Notes: a model not told the origin generated them from the letters alone. Positions 1 through 6,580 are shown, counted from the stretch's first letter. The stretch: 7,212 nt of DNA from Acidobacteriota bacterium (GCA_947505565.1 CANNLB010000119.1:1-7212); one strand, 5' to 3'. Numbers and translations: made by a program.

Positions 1-189
1 TCGCTCGAGACATCGCTGCGACTGGCGGAGCGAATTCCTGCAGCCGTAGTACGAGTGAGTGAGAGTGGGATCCATGGGGCGGCGGACGTGAAGGTGCTGC
101 AAGGCGCGGGATACCAGGCGTTTTTGGTGGGCGAGCATTTAATGCTGGCGCCGGATCCGGCGGCGGCGCTGCGGGCGTTGCGGTCATGA
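1..189 (+). CDS. trpC: Indole-3-glycerol-phosphate synthase, C-terminal end (partial)
   Basis: The gene enters from the left edge already in frame, and only its last 62 codons are present, ending at a TGA at 187-189. TrpC closes the indole ring by converting CdRP (1-(o-carboxyphenylamino)-1-deoxyribulose 5-phosphate) to indole-3-glycerol phosphate in the cytoplasm. The visible part carries two late features of the TIM barrel: the ESGI motif after strand beta-7 (VSESGIHGAADV, about residues 20-31 of the fragment) and the phosphate-binding AFLVGEHLM segment at the end of the barrel, followed by the final helix (DPAAALRAL). The stop overlaps the trpF start as ATGA, which fits the order trpC-trpF-trpB-trpA. 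The catalytic lysine and glutamate of the N-terminal part lie outside the window. Confidence 0.93.
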   Translation, partial: SLETSLRLAERIPAAVVRVSESGIHGAADVKVLQGAGYQAFLVGEHLMLAPDPAAALRALRS

Positions 190-755
190 TGGTGAAGGTT
201 TGCGGGATTACGAACCAAGCCGATGCGGATGCGGCGGCAGGGGCGGGGGCAATTGGGTTCAACTTCTACGGGCCGAGTCCGCGGTATTTATCTCCGGCTG
301 ACGCCGGGCAGATCGCGACGGCGGCGGGGGTTCTGCGGGTGGGGGTGTTTGTGAACGAACCGCGGGCGGCGGAGATGGCGCGGGAGGCTCGGCTGGACGT
401 GGTGCAACTGCATGGAGACGAGCAGATGGGTCCGGACGGGTTTCGGATTTGGAAGGCGTATCGAGTGACGGACGAGTTTTCAATAGAGAAACTGGCGTTT
501 CAAGCGGAAGCCTTTTTGCTGGATGCTCCGAGCGAGTTGTACGGCGGGAGTGGGCAACCGTTTGACTGGAAGCGGGCGCAGGGTGGGGAGCGGAAGATTC
601 TACTAGCGGGGGGATTGGGGCCGGAGAATATTCAAGAGGCAATCCGGACGGCTCGGCCGTGGGGGGTTGACGCTTGTTCGCGGTTGGAATTACGGCCGGG
701 AATTAAAGACCACGAACGGGTGGCGCGATTCATCGAATTGGCATTAACAGCATGA
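186..755 (+). CDS. trpF: Phosphoribosylanthranilate isomerase
   Basis: TrpF performs the Amadori rearrangement of N-(5-phosphoribosyl)anthranilate to CdRP, the step before TrpC. The 189-residue product is slightly shorter than the usual 200-210 residues but is a complete TIM barrel. It opens with VKVCGIT, where Cys6 is the expected general base. LLDAP places the general acid Asp at residue 113. VVQLHGDE (72-79), GGSG (120-123), LAGGL (140-144) and the closing PGIKDHERV segment (171-179) are family hallmarks, the glycine-rich loops contacting substrate phosphate. The usual D-x-SSG-x-E signature reads DACSRLE (162-168), a modest variant. There are two adjacent ATGs at 186 and 189. The first overlaps the trpC stop (ATGA) and is preferred for coupling, but the second is equally possible. 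The 3' end overlaps trpB by ATGA. Confidence 0.95.
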   Translation: MMVKVCGITNQADADAAAGAGAIGFNFYGPSPRYLSPADAGQIATAAGVLRVGVFVNEPRAAEMAREARLDVVQLHGDEQMGPDGFRIWKAYRVTDEFSIEKLAFQAEAFLLDAPSELYGGSGQPFDWKRAQGGERKILLAGGLGPENIQEAIRTARPWGVDACSRLELRPGIKDHERVARFIELALTA

Positions 756-1975
756 TTACTTCATCAAATCCTTATAACGGCCCTGACAGCGGCGGACACT
801 TCGGACCTTACGGGGGACGGTACGTGCCCGAAGTGTTGATGAATCCGCTGGACGAGCTCGAACAGGCGTATGCGGCGGCGCGGCAGGATCCGGCGTTTCA
901 TGCCGAGTTGGCGGGGCTACTGAAAGACTACGCGGGGCGGCCGACGCCGCTGTATTTTGCCAAACGGCTGAGCGAGAAGTTGGGCGGGGCGAAGATTTAC
1001 ATTAAGCGCGAAGACCTGCTGCATACGGGGGCGCACAAGATTAACAACGCGCTGGGGCAGATTCTGCTGGCGCGGCGGATGGGAAAGCAACGCATCATCG
1101 CCGAGACGGGGGCGGGTCAGCATGGCGTGGCGACGGCGACGGTGTGCGCGCTGTTCGGCATGAAGTGCGTGATCTACATGGGCGAGGAGGACATGCGTCG
1201 GCAGCGGCTGAACGTGTTCCGGATGCGTCTGCTGGGGGCGACGGTGACGGGGGTGACCTCGGGAAGCCGGACGCTGAAGGACGCGATCAGCGAGGCGATG
1301 CGGGACTGGGTGACCAACGTCGGGGATACGCACTACTTGCTGGGTTCGGCGCTGGGGTCGCATCCGTATCCGATGATGGTGCGGGACTTCCACAGCTGCA
1401 TGGGGATTGAAGCGCGGGCGCAGATTTTAGAGAAGGAGGGCCGGTTGCCGGACCAAGTGATCGCCTGTGTGGGCGGCGGATCGAATGCGATTGGGATTTT
1501 CCATGCGTTTATTCCGGATGCCGGGGTGAGGCTGGTCGGGGTGGAGGCGGGGGGAAGGTCATTGGCACCGGGCGAGCACGCGGCGCGTTTTGCGGGGGGT
1601 AGCCCGGGAGTATTGCAGGGCTGCTACAGCTATGTGCTGCAGAACGGCGATGGGCAGATTTCGCTAACGCATTCGGTGAGCGCGGGGCTGGACTACGCGA
1701 TGATTGGGCCGGAGCATGCGTTTTTGGCCGATCAGGGGCGGGCGGAGTATGTGCCGTGTTCAGACGCCGATGCCTTGGAAGCGGCGCAGGTTTTGGCGCG
1801 GACCGAAGGATTGATTCCGGCGCTGGAGAGTGCGCATGGGGTGCACGAGGCGTTGCGGCGGGCGCCGGATGCAAAGGGGCAGATTTTCATTGTGAATCTG
1901 TCGGGGCGTGGGGATAAAGACATCGATATCTATCGTGAAAATTTGAAAGAGCTGGATGAACCCGAGTCGAATTAG
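752..1975 (+). CDS. trpB: Tryptophan synthase beta chain
   Basis: TrpB is the PLP enzyme that condenses indole with L-serine to give L-tryptophan. It works in an alpha2-beta2 complex with TrpA, indole passing through an internal tunnel. The 407-residue product has the full family layout. The N-terminal [11 protein letters not shown] is at 17-27. HTGAHKINN (91-99) carries the PLP Schiff-base lysine Lys96. ETGAGQHG (118-125) carries the catalytic glutamate Glu118. [16 protein letters not shown] follows at 198-213. GGGSNA (241-246) is the PLP-phosphate loop, and the C-terminal LSGRGDKD is at 383-390. This is the ordinary TrpB1-type sequence expected to pair with TrpA. The start codon overlaps the trpF stop as ATGA. 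The last 20 nt overlap the start of trpA, an arrangement typical of trpBA pairs made in equal amounts. Confidence 0.97.
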   Translation: MITSSNPYNGPDSGGHFGPYGGRYVPEVLMNPLDELEQAYAAARQDPAFHAELAGLLKDYAGRPTPLYFAKRLSEKLGGAKIYIKREDLLHTGAHKINNALGQILLARRMGKQRIIAETGAGQHGVATATVCALFGMKCVIYMGEEDMRRQRLNVFRMRLLGATVTGVTSGSRTLKDAISEAMRDWVTNVGDTHYLLGSALGSHPYPMMVRDFHSCMGIEARAQILEKEGRLPDQVIACVGGGSNAIGIFHAFIPDAGVRLVGVEAGGRSLAPGEHAARFAGGSPGVLQGCYSYVLQNGDGQISLTHSVSAGLDYAMIGPEHAFLADQGRAEYVPCSDADALEAAQVLARTEGLIPALESAHGVHEALRRAPDAKGQIFIVNLSGRGDKDIDIYRENLKELDEPESN

Positions 1976-2768
1976 TCAACTATTTGCGCGTTGCCGCGCG
2001 GAAAACGAACCGGCGTTAATCGCCTACATCACGGCGGGGGACCCGTCGCTGGAGCGGACGGTTTCGCTCGTCGAGGCGATGGAACGAGGAGGAGCGGACT
2101 TGATCGAGCTGGGAGTTCCCTTCTCCGATCCGATTGCGGACGGGCCGGTGATTATGCGGGCGACCGAGCGGGCGCTGGCCAATGGCGCGAGCTTAGCCGG
2201 GGTATTGGAGGTGGCGCGGCAGGTGCGAAAGCGGAGCCAGATTCCGATGCTGTTGTTCTCCTATCTGAATCCGTTGCTGAAGTATGGGTTTGAAAAGCTG
2301 GCGGCGGACGCGGTGGCGGCGGGGATCGACGGCATTCTGATGACGGATGCGAGCGTGGAGGAGGCCGGGAAGTTTGTGCCGGTGGTGCGGGCGGCGGGGC
2401 TGGATACGGTATTTTTGGCGGCGCCGACTTCGCCGATTGAACGGCTGAAGAGAGTGGCGGAGTTTTCGTCGGGGTTCATTTATCTCGTGTCGCGGACCGG
2501 GGTGACGGGGGTGCAGGATCAGGTTTCAGGGTCGGCGGCGGAACTGGTGGAGAAGATGAGGACGGTGACGGATTTGCCGTTGGCGGTAGGGTTTGGGATT
2601 GCGAAGGCTTCGGATGCGGGCGAGGTGGCGAAGATTGCGGACGGCGTGGTGGTGGGGAGCGCGTTGGTACGGATTATTGAGAGCTTCGCGGGGTTGCCGG
2701 AGCTGGAGAGCAGGTTGGAAGAGTTTACGCGTGAACTGAAAGAAGGCGCCAGGGCGGGGCGGGCGTGA
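1956..2768 (+). CDS. trpA: Tryptophan synthase alpha chain
   Basis: TrpA cleaves indole-3-glycerol phosphate to glyceraldehyde 3-phosphate and indole, which is passed to TrpB. The 270-residue product is full length. YITAGDP lies at 24-30. The catalytic pair is visible as Glu51 in [11 protein letters not shown] and Asp62 in [15 protein letters not shown] follows at 102-111, the substrate-binding loop [10 protein letters not shown] at 176-185, and the phosphate loops GFGI (212-215) and [10 protein letters not shown] (229-238). One local oddity is that the usual D-L-P after the sixth strand reads TDAS (130-133). The ATG at 1956 lies 20 nt inside trpB. It is chosen because the product then begins with the family-typical N-terminal helix ([11 protein letters not shown]) and a purine-rich stretch, gaaagag, precedes it. 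The stop overlaps the next gene as GTGA. Confidence 0.96.
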   Translation: MNPSRISQLFARCRAENEPALIAYITAGDPSLERTVSLVEAMERGGADLIELGVPFSDPIADGPVIMRATERALANGASLAGVLEVARQVRKRSQIPMLLFSYLNPLLKYGFEKLAADAVAAGIDGILMTDASVEEAGKFVPVVRAAGLDTVFLAAPTSPIERLKRVAEFSSGFIYLVSRTGVTGVQDQVSGSAAELVEKMRTVTDLPLAVGFGIAKASDAGEVAKIADGVVVGSALVRIIESFAGLPELESRLEEFTRELKEGARAGRA

Positions 2769-3082
2769 CCCCGGAAGAGGCGGCCCAGGCGGCGTTGGCG
2801 GAGTGTCGGGAGCAGATCGACGAAGTGGATCGGCGGCTGGTGGGGCTGCTGAACGAGCGGGTGTTGGTGGTGCAGCGGATTGGGGAGATCAAGCAGAATT
2901 CGGGGCTGAACGTGTACGAGCCGAACCGGGAGAAGAAGGTACTAGAAAACGTGTTGGGCTCCAACATTTTGGGTACCGAGAAGGGACCGTTGCCGGACGA
3001 GGCGGCGGTACGGATTTTTGAACGGATCATGGATGAGATGCGGACGATACAGCGGGATCGGATGCGGGAGAAGGAAAGCTGA
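2765..3082 (+). CDS. aroQ: Chorismate mutase, AroQ class, stand-alone
   Basis: This enzyme rearranges chorismate to prephenate, the branch step to phenylalanine and tyrosine. The 105-residue all-helical product matches the AroQ class. Its active-site set can be mapped by spacing onto the chorismate mutase domain of E. coli PheA: Arg15, Arg32, Lys43, Glu52 (Asp48 in E. coli), Arg55, Glu56 and, after a short insertion, Gln96. There is no dehydratase or DAHP synthase domain, so it is a free mutase. The start is a GTG whose last two bases begin the trpA stop (GTGA). No ATG exists before residue 92, and Arg15 must be included, so GTG is nearly certain. The stop overlaps the next start as TGATG. 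Because it is coupled to the DAHP synthase, the two proteins may interact; that is inference. Confidence 0.9.
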   Translation: MTPEEAAQAALAECREQIDEVDRRLVGLLNERVLVVQRIGEIKQNSGLNVYEPNREKKVLENVLGSNILGTEKGPLPDEAAVRIFERIMDEMRTIQRDRMREKES

Positions 3083-4095
3083 TGCTAGTTGTGATGCAGG
3101 CGGGCGCGACGGAAACGCAAGTGGAGCGCGTGATCGATAAGTTGGTGATGATGGGGTTCACGGTGCACAGGTCGACCGGGGTGACGCACACGGTGCTGGG
3201 GGGCGTGGGGCCGCAGGAGCAGTTTGATCCTCGGGAGTTCGAGGCTTTGGACGGGGTGAAGGAGTGTCATCCGATTGTGTCGCCGTATAAGCTGGCGAAC
3301 AAGAGTTTTCGACCGCAGGGGACCGAGATTACCGTTCGCGGGGTGAGGATTGGCGGGCCGGAGGTGGTGGTGATGGCGGGGCCGTGTTCGATTGAGAACC
3401 GGGACCAGATTGAGCTGTCGGCCGAGATTGTAGCCAAGGCGGGGGCGAAGGGGATTCGCGGGGGGGCGTTTAAGCCGCGGTCGAGCCCTTACAGCTTTCA
3501 GGGGTTGGGGGAAGAGGGGCTGAAAATGATTCGGGCGGCGGCGGACCGGCAGGGTTTGTTTGTCGTGAGCGAAGTGATGGAGAAGAGTCAAATTGGGGTG
3601 ATGTGCGAGTATTCGGATGTTCTGCAGGTGGGGGCGCGGAACATGCAGAACTTCAATTTGCTGCGGGAGTTGGGGACAATTCGGAAGCCAATCTTGCTGA
3701 AGCGGGGGATTGCGGCGACGATTGAAGAGCTGCTGCTATCGGCGGAGTACATCATGTCGGGCGGGAATTACGACGTGATTTTGTGCGAGCGGGGGATTCG
3801 GACGTTTGAGACGGCGACGCGGAATACGTTTGATGTGTCGGCGATTCCGGTATTGCATGGGTTGACGCATTTGCCGGTGGCGGCGGATCCGTCGCATGGG
3901 GTGGGCAAGCGAAACTTGGTGGCTCCGATGGCGCGGGCGGCGGTGGCGGCGGGGACGGACATGTTGCTGATCGAAGTGCACCATGACCCGGACCATGCAT
4001 TGAGCGACGGGGCGCAGAGCTTGTTTCCGGAGCAGTTTGTGGAGTTGATGGAGCAGTTGCGGGGGATCGCGAAGGCCGTTGGCCGGGGCCTGTAA
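3082..4095 (+). CDS. aroF: 3-deoxy-7-phosphoheptulonate (DAHP) synthase, type I-beta with N-terminal regulatory domain
   Basis: This enzyme catalyses the first committed step of aromatic biosynthesis, phosphoenolpyruvate plus erythrose 4-phosphate to DAHP, and needs a divalent metal. The 337-residue protein follows the Thermotoga maritima enzyme almost residue for residue. A ferredoxin-like regulatory domain occupies about 1-70 ([10 protein letters not shown], then [16 protein letters not shown]), followed by the TIM barrel. Metal ligands fall at Cys102 (AGPCSIEN), His272 (DPSHGVGKR), Glu298 (IEVHHDP) and Asp309 (LSDGAQSL). The PEP-binding lysine is Lys131 in [13 protein letters not shown]. 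In the Thermotoga enzyme the N-terminal domain gives feedback inhibition by tyrosine and phenylalanine, so similar control is likely here. The ATG overlaps the preceding TGA by one base and has a good ribosome binding site, AAGGA at 3071-3075, six bases upstream. Confidence 0.96.
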   Translation: MLVVMQAGATETQVERVIDKLVMMGFTVHRSTGVTHTVLGGVGPQEQFDPREFEALDGVKECHPIVSPYKLANKSFRPQGTEITVRGVRIGGPEVVVMAGPCSIENRDQIELSAEIVAKAGAKGIRGGAFKPRSSPYSFQGLGEEGLKMIRAAADRQGLFVVSEVMEKSQIGVMCEYSDVLQVGARNMQNFNLLRELGTIRKPILLKRGIAATIEELLLSAEYIMSGGNYDVILCERGIRTFETATRNTFDVSAIPVLHGLTHLPVAADPSHGVGKRNLVAPMARAAVAAGTDMLLIEVHHDPDHALSDGAQSLFPEQFVELMEQLRGIAKAVGRGL

Positions 4096-4099
4096 AGCG

Positions 4100-4915
4100 A
4101 TGGAGCGGGTAGCGATTTGCGGGGTGGGGCTGATGGGGGGGTCGTTCGCACTGGGGCTGCGGCGAGCGGGATTTAAGGGCTCGATTGTGGGGGTGAGTTC
4201 GGAGCGGACAATTGCGGAGGCGGTGGAGTTAGGGGTGGTGGAGCGGGGGGTGACGTTGGAGGAGGCAGCAGCGACAGCGGATTTGGTTTACCTGGCGCAA
4301 CCGATTTTTAAGATTTTGGAGGCGATTCCGGCTTTGGGGAAGATGCTGGGGCCGCAGGCGACGGTGACCGACGCGGGGAGCACGAAGGGGCAGATTGTGG
4401 CGGCGATGCGGGCACATTTACCGGCGGGGCAGTTCGTAGGGGGGCACCCGATGGCGGGGACGGAGAGCCGGGGGGTGAGAGGGGCGGACGGGGGGTTGTT
4501 TCGGGGTAGGACGTACGTTTTGACGGCGGAGCATTGGCTGCGGGGCTGGGTGGAGAAGATGGGGGCGCGGGTGGTGATTCTGGGGGCGGAGGAGCACGAC
4601 CGGGCGGTGGCGTACACGAGCCATTTGACGCAGTTGGTGGCGACGGCGCTGGCGGGGACGGTGACGCAGGCGTTGCGGGGGGAAGAGATTCAGGTGAGCG
4701 GGCCGGGGTTGATTGATACGACGCGGTTGGCGCAGAGTTCGTATGATGTGTGGCGGGACATTTTGGTGACGAATCGGGAGGAGGTGGACGGGGCGTTGGG
4801 GGCGATGATTGCGCGGTTGGAGGGGATGCGGGCGAGTTTGGGGGAGAATGAGCGGGAGTTTGCGGAGGGGGCGGAGTTGAGAAGACGGTTGGTGCGGAGC
4901 GTGACGCTGGGGTAG
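4100..4915 (+). CDS. tyrA: Prephenate dehydrogenase
   Basis: TyrA oxidatively decarboxylates prephenate to 4-hydroxyphenylpyruvate, the precursor of tyrosine, using NAD(P)+. From the ATG at 4100 the product has 271 residues. The Rossmann motif GVGLMGGS (8-15) starts the N-terminal domain. The residues known from Aquifex aeolicus TyrA all have counterparts: Ser94 in DAGSTKG, His116 and Glu122 in GGHPMAGTE, the catalytic His176 in TSHLTQ, then Asp206, Arg209 and Trp218 in the DTTRLAQSSYDVWRDI segment. The protein ends after the helical dimerisation domain, so no ACT regulatory domain is attached. The start lies 4 nt after the DAHP synthase stop. An in-frame TTG at 4079 would add seven residues before the Rossmann strand and is not needed. 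Third positions are nearly all G, more extreme than elsewhere in the window. Confidence 0.95.
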   Translation: MERVAICGVGLMGGSFALGLRRAGFKGSIVGVSSERTIAEAVELGVVERGVTLEEAAATADLVYLAQPIFKILEAIPALGKMLGPQATVTDAGSTKGQIVAAMRAHLPAGQFVGGHPMAGTESRGVRGADGGLFRGRTYVLTAEHWLRGWVEKMGARVVILGAEEHDRAVAYTSHLTQLVATALAGTVTQALRGEEIQVSGPGLIDTTRLAQSSYDVWRDILVTNREEVDGALGAMIARLEGMRASLGENEREFAEGAELRRRLVRSVTLG

Positions 4916-4939
4916 GATTTTCGGTTATACTTTTAGTAT
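4901..4939 (+). promoter_or_regulatory. Putative promoter and operator of the antitoxin-toxin operon
   Basis: A near-consensus -10 box, TATACT, lies at 4926-4931 in an A/T-rich patch that stands out from the GC-rich surroundings. A weak -35 candidate, GTGACG at 4901-4906, overlaps the end of tyrA with a long 19-bp spacer. A perfect 5-bp inverted repeat, ATACT-ttt-AGTAT, spans 4927-4939 and so covers the -10 box and the first two bases of the ATG at 4938. Only six bases separate the -10 box from the ATG, and no ribosome binding site is placed for it, so the transcript would be leaderless or nearly so. Ribbon-helix-helix antitoxins commonly bind palindromes at their own promoter, and this is the obvious candidate site. 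The role is inferred. Confidence 0.5.
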
Positions 4940-5177
4940 GAGGACTGTGATTTCGGTGTCGGATGAGTTGTTTGCGAAGGTTGAGGCCGAGGCAAGGCGG
5001 CAGGGGATCACTCGAAGTGCGTTGTTTCAGGCGGCTCTGCGGGAGTACTTGAAAGAGCTAGACGATGCGGAGATTACGGCGAGCTATGATCGAATTGCGG
5101 CGAAGTTTGATACTAGTCTGGATCCGGTGTTGGCTCAGATGCAGTTAGCATCTCTTGCTAAGGAGGATTGGGTATGA
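4938..5177 (+). CDS. Ribbon-helix-helix antitoxin, first of a tandem pair
   Basis: The 79-residue protein has a CopG/MazE-like ribbon-helix-helix DNA-binding domain. The N-terminal strand (RTVISVSDELF) is followed by helix A (KVEAEARRQG), the turn ITRSALF and helix B (QAALREYLKEL), covering residues 1-42. The acidic, extended tail ends in SLDPVLAQMQLASLAKEDW, a pattern I associate with antitoxins that wrap around MazF-type toxins. By family it should bind DNA as a dimer for autoregulation and neutralise a toxin with its tail. Its ATG sits directly after a -10 box and lacks a ribosome binding site. The stop overlaps the second antitoxin start as ATGA. The first 43 residues match 28 of 43 in the next gene, whereas the tails differ, so its toxin partner could be the MazF downstream or a lost one. 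Confidence 0.85.
   Translation: MRTVISVSDELFAKVEAEARRQGITRSALFQAALREYLKELDDAEITASYDRIAAKFDTSLDPVLAQMQLASLAKEDWV
5161..5166 (+). promoter_or_regulatory. Strong ribosome binding site deciding the second antitoxin start
   Basis: AGGAGG at 5161-5166 is a perfect Shine-Dalgarno core, seven bases before the ATG at 5174. It lies inside the last codons of the first antitoxin gene. It settles the start at 5174 over an in-frame TTG at 5168 and contrasts with the lack of any such site in front of the first antitoxin. Confidence 0.8.
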
Positions 5178-5416
5178 AGACTGCGATTTCGGTTCCGGAT
5201 GAGTTGTTTGCACAAGCTGAGGCGGAGGCGGGGAAGCAGGGGGTGTCGCGGAGTGAGCTGTATCAAGTGGCTCTACGAGAGTATTTGAAGCGGCGGCGCG
5301 ATGAGGATGTGACGGAAAGGATTAACAAATATTTTGAGGCGCACCCGGAGGGCGAGAAGTTGGAGCAATTTAGCCAGCTAGCCGACGACGAGTTTCTGCG
5401 GCGAATTGAATGGTGA
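5174..5416 (+). CDS. Ribbon-helix-helix antitoxin, second of a tandem pair, next to mazF
   Basis: The 80-residue protein is a CopG/MazE-like antitoxin. The strand MKTAISVPDELF is followed by two helices (AQAEAEAGKQG, then SRSELYQVALREYLKRR) in residues 1-41. A charged C-terminal tail with DVTERINKYF and a final DDEFLRRIEW follows, the likely toxin-neutralising part. It should dimerise, repress its own promoter and hold the adjacent MazF inactive. The start at 5174 follows a perfect AGGAGG and overlaps the previous stop as ATGA. The end overlaps mazF by 7 nt, the usual coupling of a cognate pair. Its first 38 coding bases match 34 of 38 in the preceding gene, evidence of tandem duplication, while the tail has diverged in sequence and length. 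Confidence 0.88.
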   Translation: MKTAISVPDELFAQAEAEAGKQGVSRSELYQVALREYLKRRRDEDVTERINKYFEAHPEGEKLEQFSQLADDEFLRRIEW

Positions 5417-5751
5417 AACGGGGGCAGGTCTGGTGGGGTGAACTGGGAATACCGACGGGATCTGAACCGGGCTTTCGAAGGCCGGTGTTGATCCTCCAGG
5501 CGGACCGCTACAACGGGACTGGGATCCGAACGATTGTGGTGGCAGCGATAACGAGTAATTTGGGCCTCGCGGATATGCCGGGGAACGTTTTTTTGCCGCG
5601 GGGGGAGACGGGTATGGCGAAGGACTCGGTAGCGAATGTATCGCAGCTAAAGGCGCTGGACAAGAGTCGGTTGACGGAGAAGTACTGCACGCTGCCCCCG
5701 GAACTGATGCGGGCGGTGGAGGAGGGTGTCCGGTTGCTGCTGGATCTTTAG
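5410..5751 (+). CDS. mazF: MazF/PemK-family endoribonuclease toxin
   Basis: MazF toxins cleave single-stranded RNA at short specific sequences and stop translation when freed from their antitoxin. The 113-residue product has the normal length and the SH3-like PemK fold signature. VKRGQVWWGEL (2-12) is the first strand. GSEPGFRRPVLIL (17-29) contains the catalytic arginine (Arg24, matching Arg25 of Bacillus subtilis MazF). VVAAITSN (43-50) contains the catalytic Thr48. The conserved DSVANVSQLKALDKSRL segment (72-88) follows, with a C-terminal helix of hydrophobic residues. Nothing suggests inactivation. The start overlaps the second antitoxin by 7 nt, which identifies that protein as the most likely cognate partner. 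The cleavage sequence cannot be predicted from the protein. No clear terminator follows. Confidence 0.92.
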   Translation: MVKRGQVWWGELGIPTGSEPGFRRPVLILQADRYNGTGIRTIVVAAITSNLGLADMPGNVFLPRGETGMAKDSVANVSQLKALDKSRLTEKYCTLPPELMRAVEEGVRLLLDL

Positions 5752-5792
5752 CTTTGAGGGACGGCTTGGGGTGAGGGGGCGGATTGGGTGAG

Positions 5793-5910
5793 GCGGCCGT
5801 AGAGCCAGCGGCGGCCGTAGAGCCAGCGGCGGCCGTAGAGCCAGCGGAGGCCGTAGAGCCAGCGGAGGCCGTAGAGCCAGCGGAGGCCGTAGAGCCAGCG
5901 GAGGCCGTAG
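5793..5910 (+). repeat. 18-bp tandem repeat array, six full units plus a partial seventh
   Basis: The unit is G(C/A)GGCCGTAGAGCCAGCG. Units 1-3 (5793-5846) have C at the second position and units 4-6 (5847-5900) have A; all other positions are identical. A seventh unit stops after 10 bases (5901-5910). The two blocks of variants indicate expansion by duplication in at least two steps, as in a variable-number tandem repeat. The array sits in the 239-bp gap between the convergent mazF and the metallopeptidase remnant. It is open in one + frame (EAVEPA repeats from a TTG at 5784) and in - frames (one reads RWLYGL), but neither has a convincing start, so I do not call a gene. It is not a CRISPR array, as there are no spacers. 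Confidence 0.93.
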
Positions 5911-5990
5911 ACGCTGCAGCCGAGGGCGACGCTGATGGCGGCGTTGACGACCAGCTAGGGGGAGCCTGAAGATAATCCGAATGGGCCCTA

Positions 5991-6580
5991 TTAGAGGGAC
6001 TTCAAACCGTTGGCCTGGATGAAGGCGAAATCGTGGTTGGGGAAATCTAACTTGTCGGCGATGAGTTGGCGGGCGGAAAGCGATTCGCGGGCAACTCCAG
6101 CTTTGGCCTGGCCTTTTGACTGGCCGAGCATGTGGTAGAGTTCGTGGGCGAGGACCCGGCCCATCGCCCGGCCAAGTAGTTGATTCCCTTGCTTATAGTC
6201 GGCCCCGGACATCGCTGTTTTGATGGAATCGCGGAGGCGGTCGCACTTCACTTCACCCAAAGGCAGGATGCGTCCGTCGTTGGTAAAGGTGAAGGCGAGG
6301 GGTCCACGTTCGTCGAGAAGCGGAGGGAAACTATCCATTTCGCAGCAGCCAGACATTTTGAAAAAACAATGTCGTTGTAGGTTTGCTGGGAAGCTTCGGC
6401 CCGGTGTTTGAAGGCGAGATTGACGCCCGCTTTGCGGACGATTCTTTCAGCTTCGAGCTGCATCTCTTGCAGGGCTTGCGGCGAGAAGCCTTCAGCGAAC
6501 TGCATGACGATGGTAACTTCTTTGTTTTCAGCAAATAAGAAAAAAGGGCAGAAGAATAGCAACAGAGCTTTCCGCAACAT
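5991..6580 (-). pseudogene. Secreted HELYH zinc-metallopeptidase-like protein, broken by a frameshift
   Basis: Two - strand frames join into one protein of about 196 residues. The 5' part starts at an ATG at 6578-6580, preceded by GAGG at a 7- to 8-nt spacing. It encodes a signal peptide (MLRKALLLFFCPFFLFA, cut probably before ENK) and a domain up to YNDIVF near 6370. The 3' part continues in another frame from about 6358 (SGCCEMDSFPP) through DGRILPLGEV to the zinc-binding HELYH at 6132-6146, then a TAA at 5991-5993. The break lies at a T6-C-A4 tract on the coding strand; one extra base there restores one frame. Downstream of HELYH there is no His at the metzincin spacing (HELYHMLGQSK), so a third zinc ligand is not evident. 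I infer an exported metallopeptidase-like protein that is decayed, or a sequencing error. Natural substrate is unknown. Confidence 0.72.

Noticed and set aside
917..1393. A 158-codon open frame on the - strand opposite trpB.
   Set aside because: The product is dominated by Arg, His and Pro with no family features; it is a shadow of trpB.
3085..3591. A 168-codon open frame on the - strand opposite the DAHP synthase gene.
   Set aside because: It lies wholly within a well-supported gene, its product is Arg/His/Pro-rich low-complexity sequence, and it reflects the scarcity of stops opposite G-ended codons.
4079..4099. A TTG start that would extend TyrA by seven residues and overlap the DAHP synthase gene by 17 nt.
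   Set aside because: The ATG at 4100 places the Rossmann strand right at the N-terminus, as is normal for the family, and follows the stop with a 4-nt gap.
5168..5173. A TTG start for the second antitoxin two codons upstream of the ATG.
   Set aside because: AGGAGG at 5161-5166 is ideally spaced for the ATG at 5174 and too close to the TTG; the aligned first antitoxin also begins at the same point as the ATG.
5793..5910. Possible CRISPR array.
   Set aside because: Units are 18 bp and directly adjacent without spacers, so this is a simple tandem repeat.
5981..5998. GGGCCC and a CCCT/AGGG pair between the convergent units as a terminator.
   Set aside because: The stem is only four base pairs and no T-run follows on either strand.
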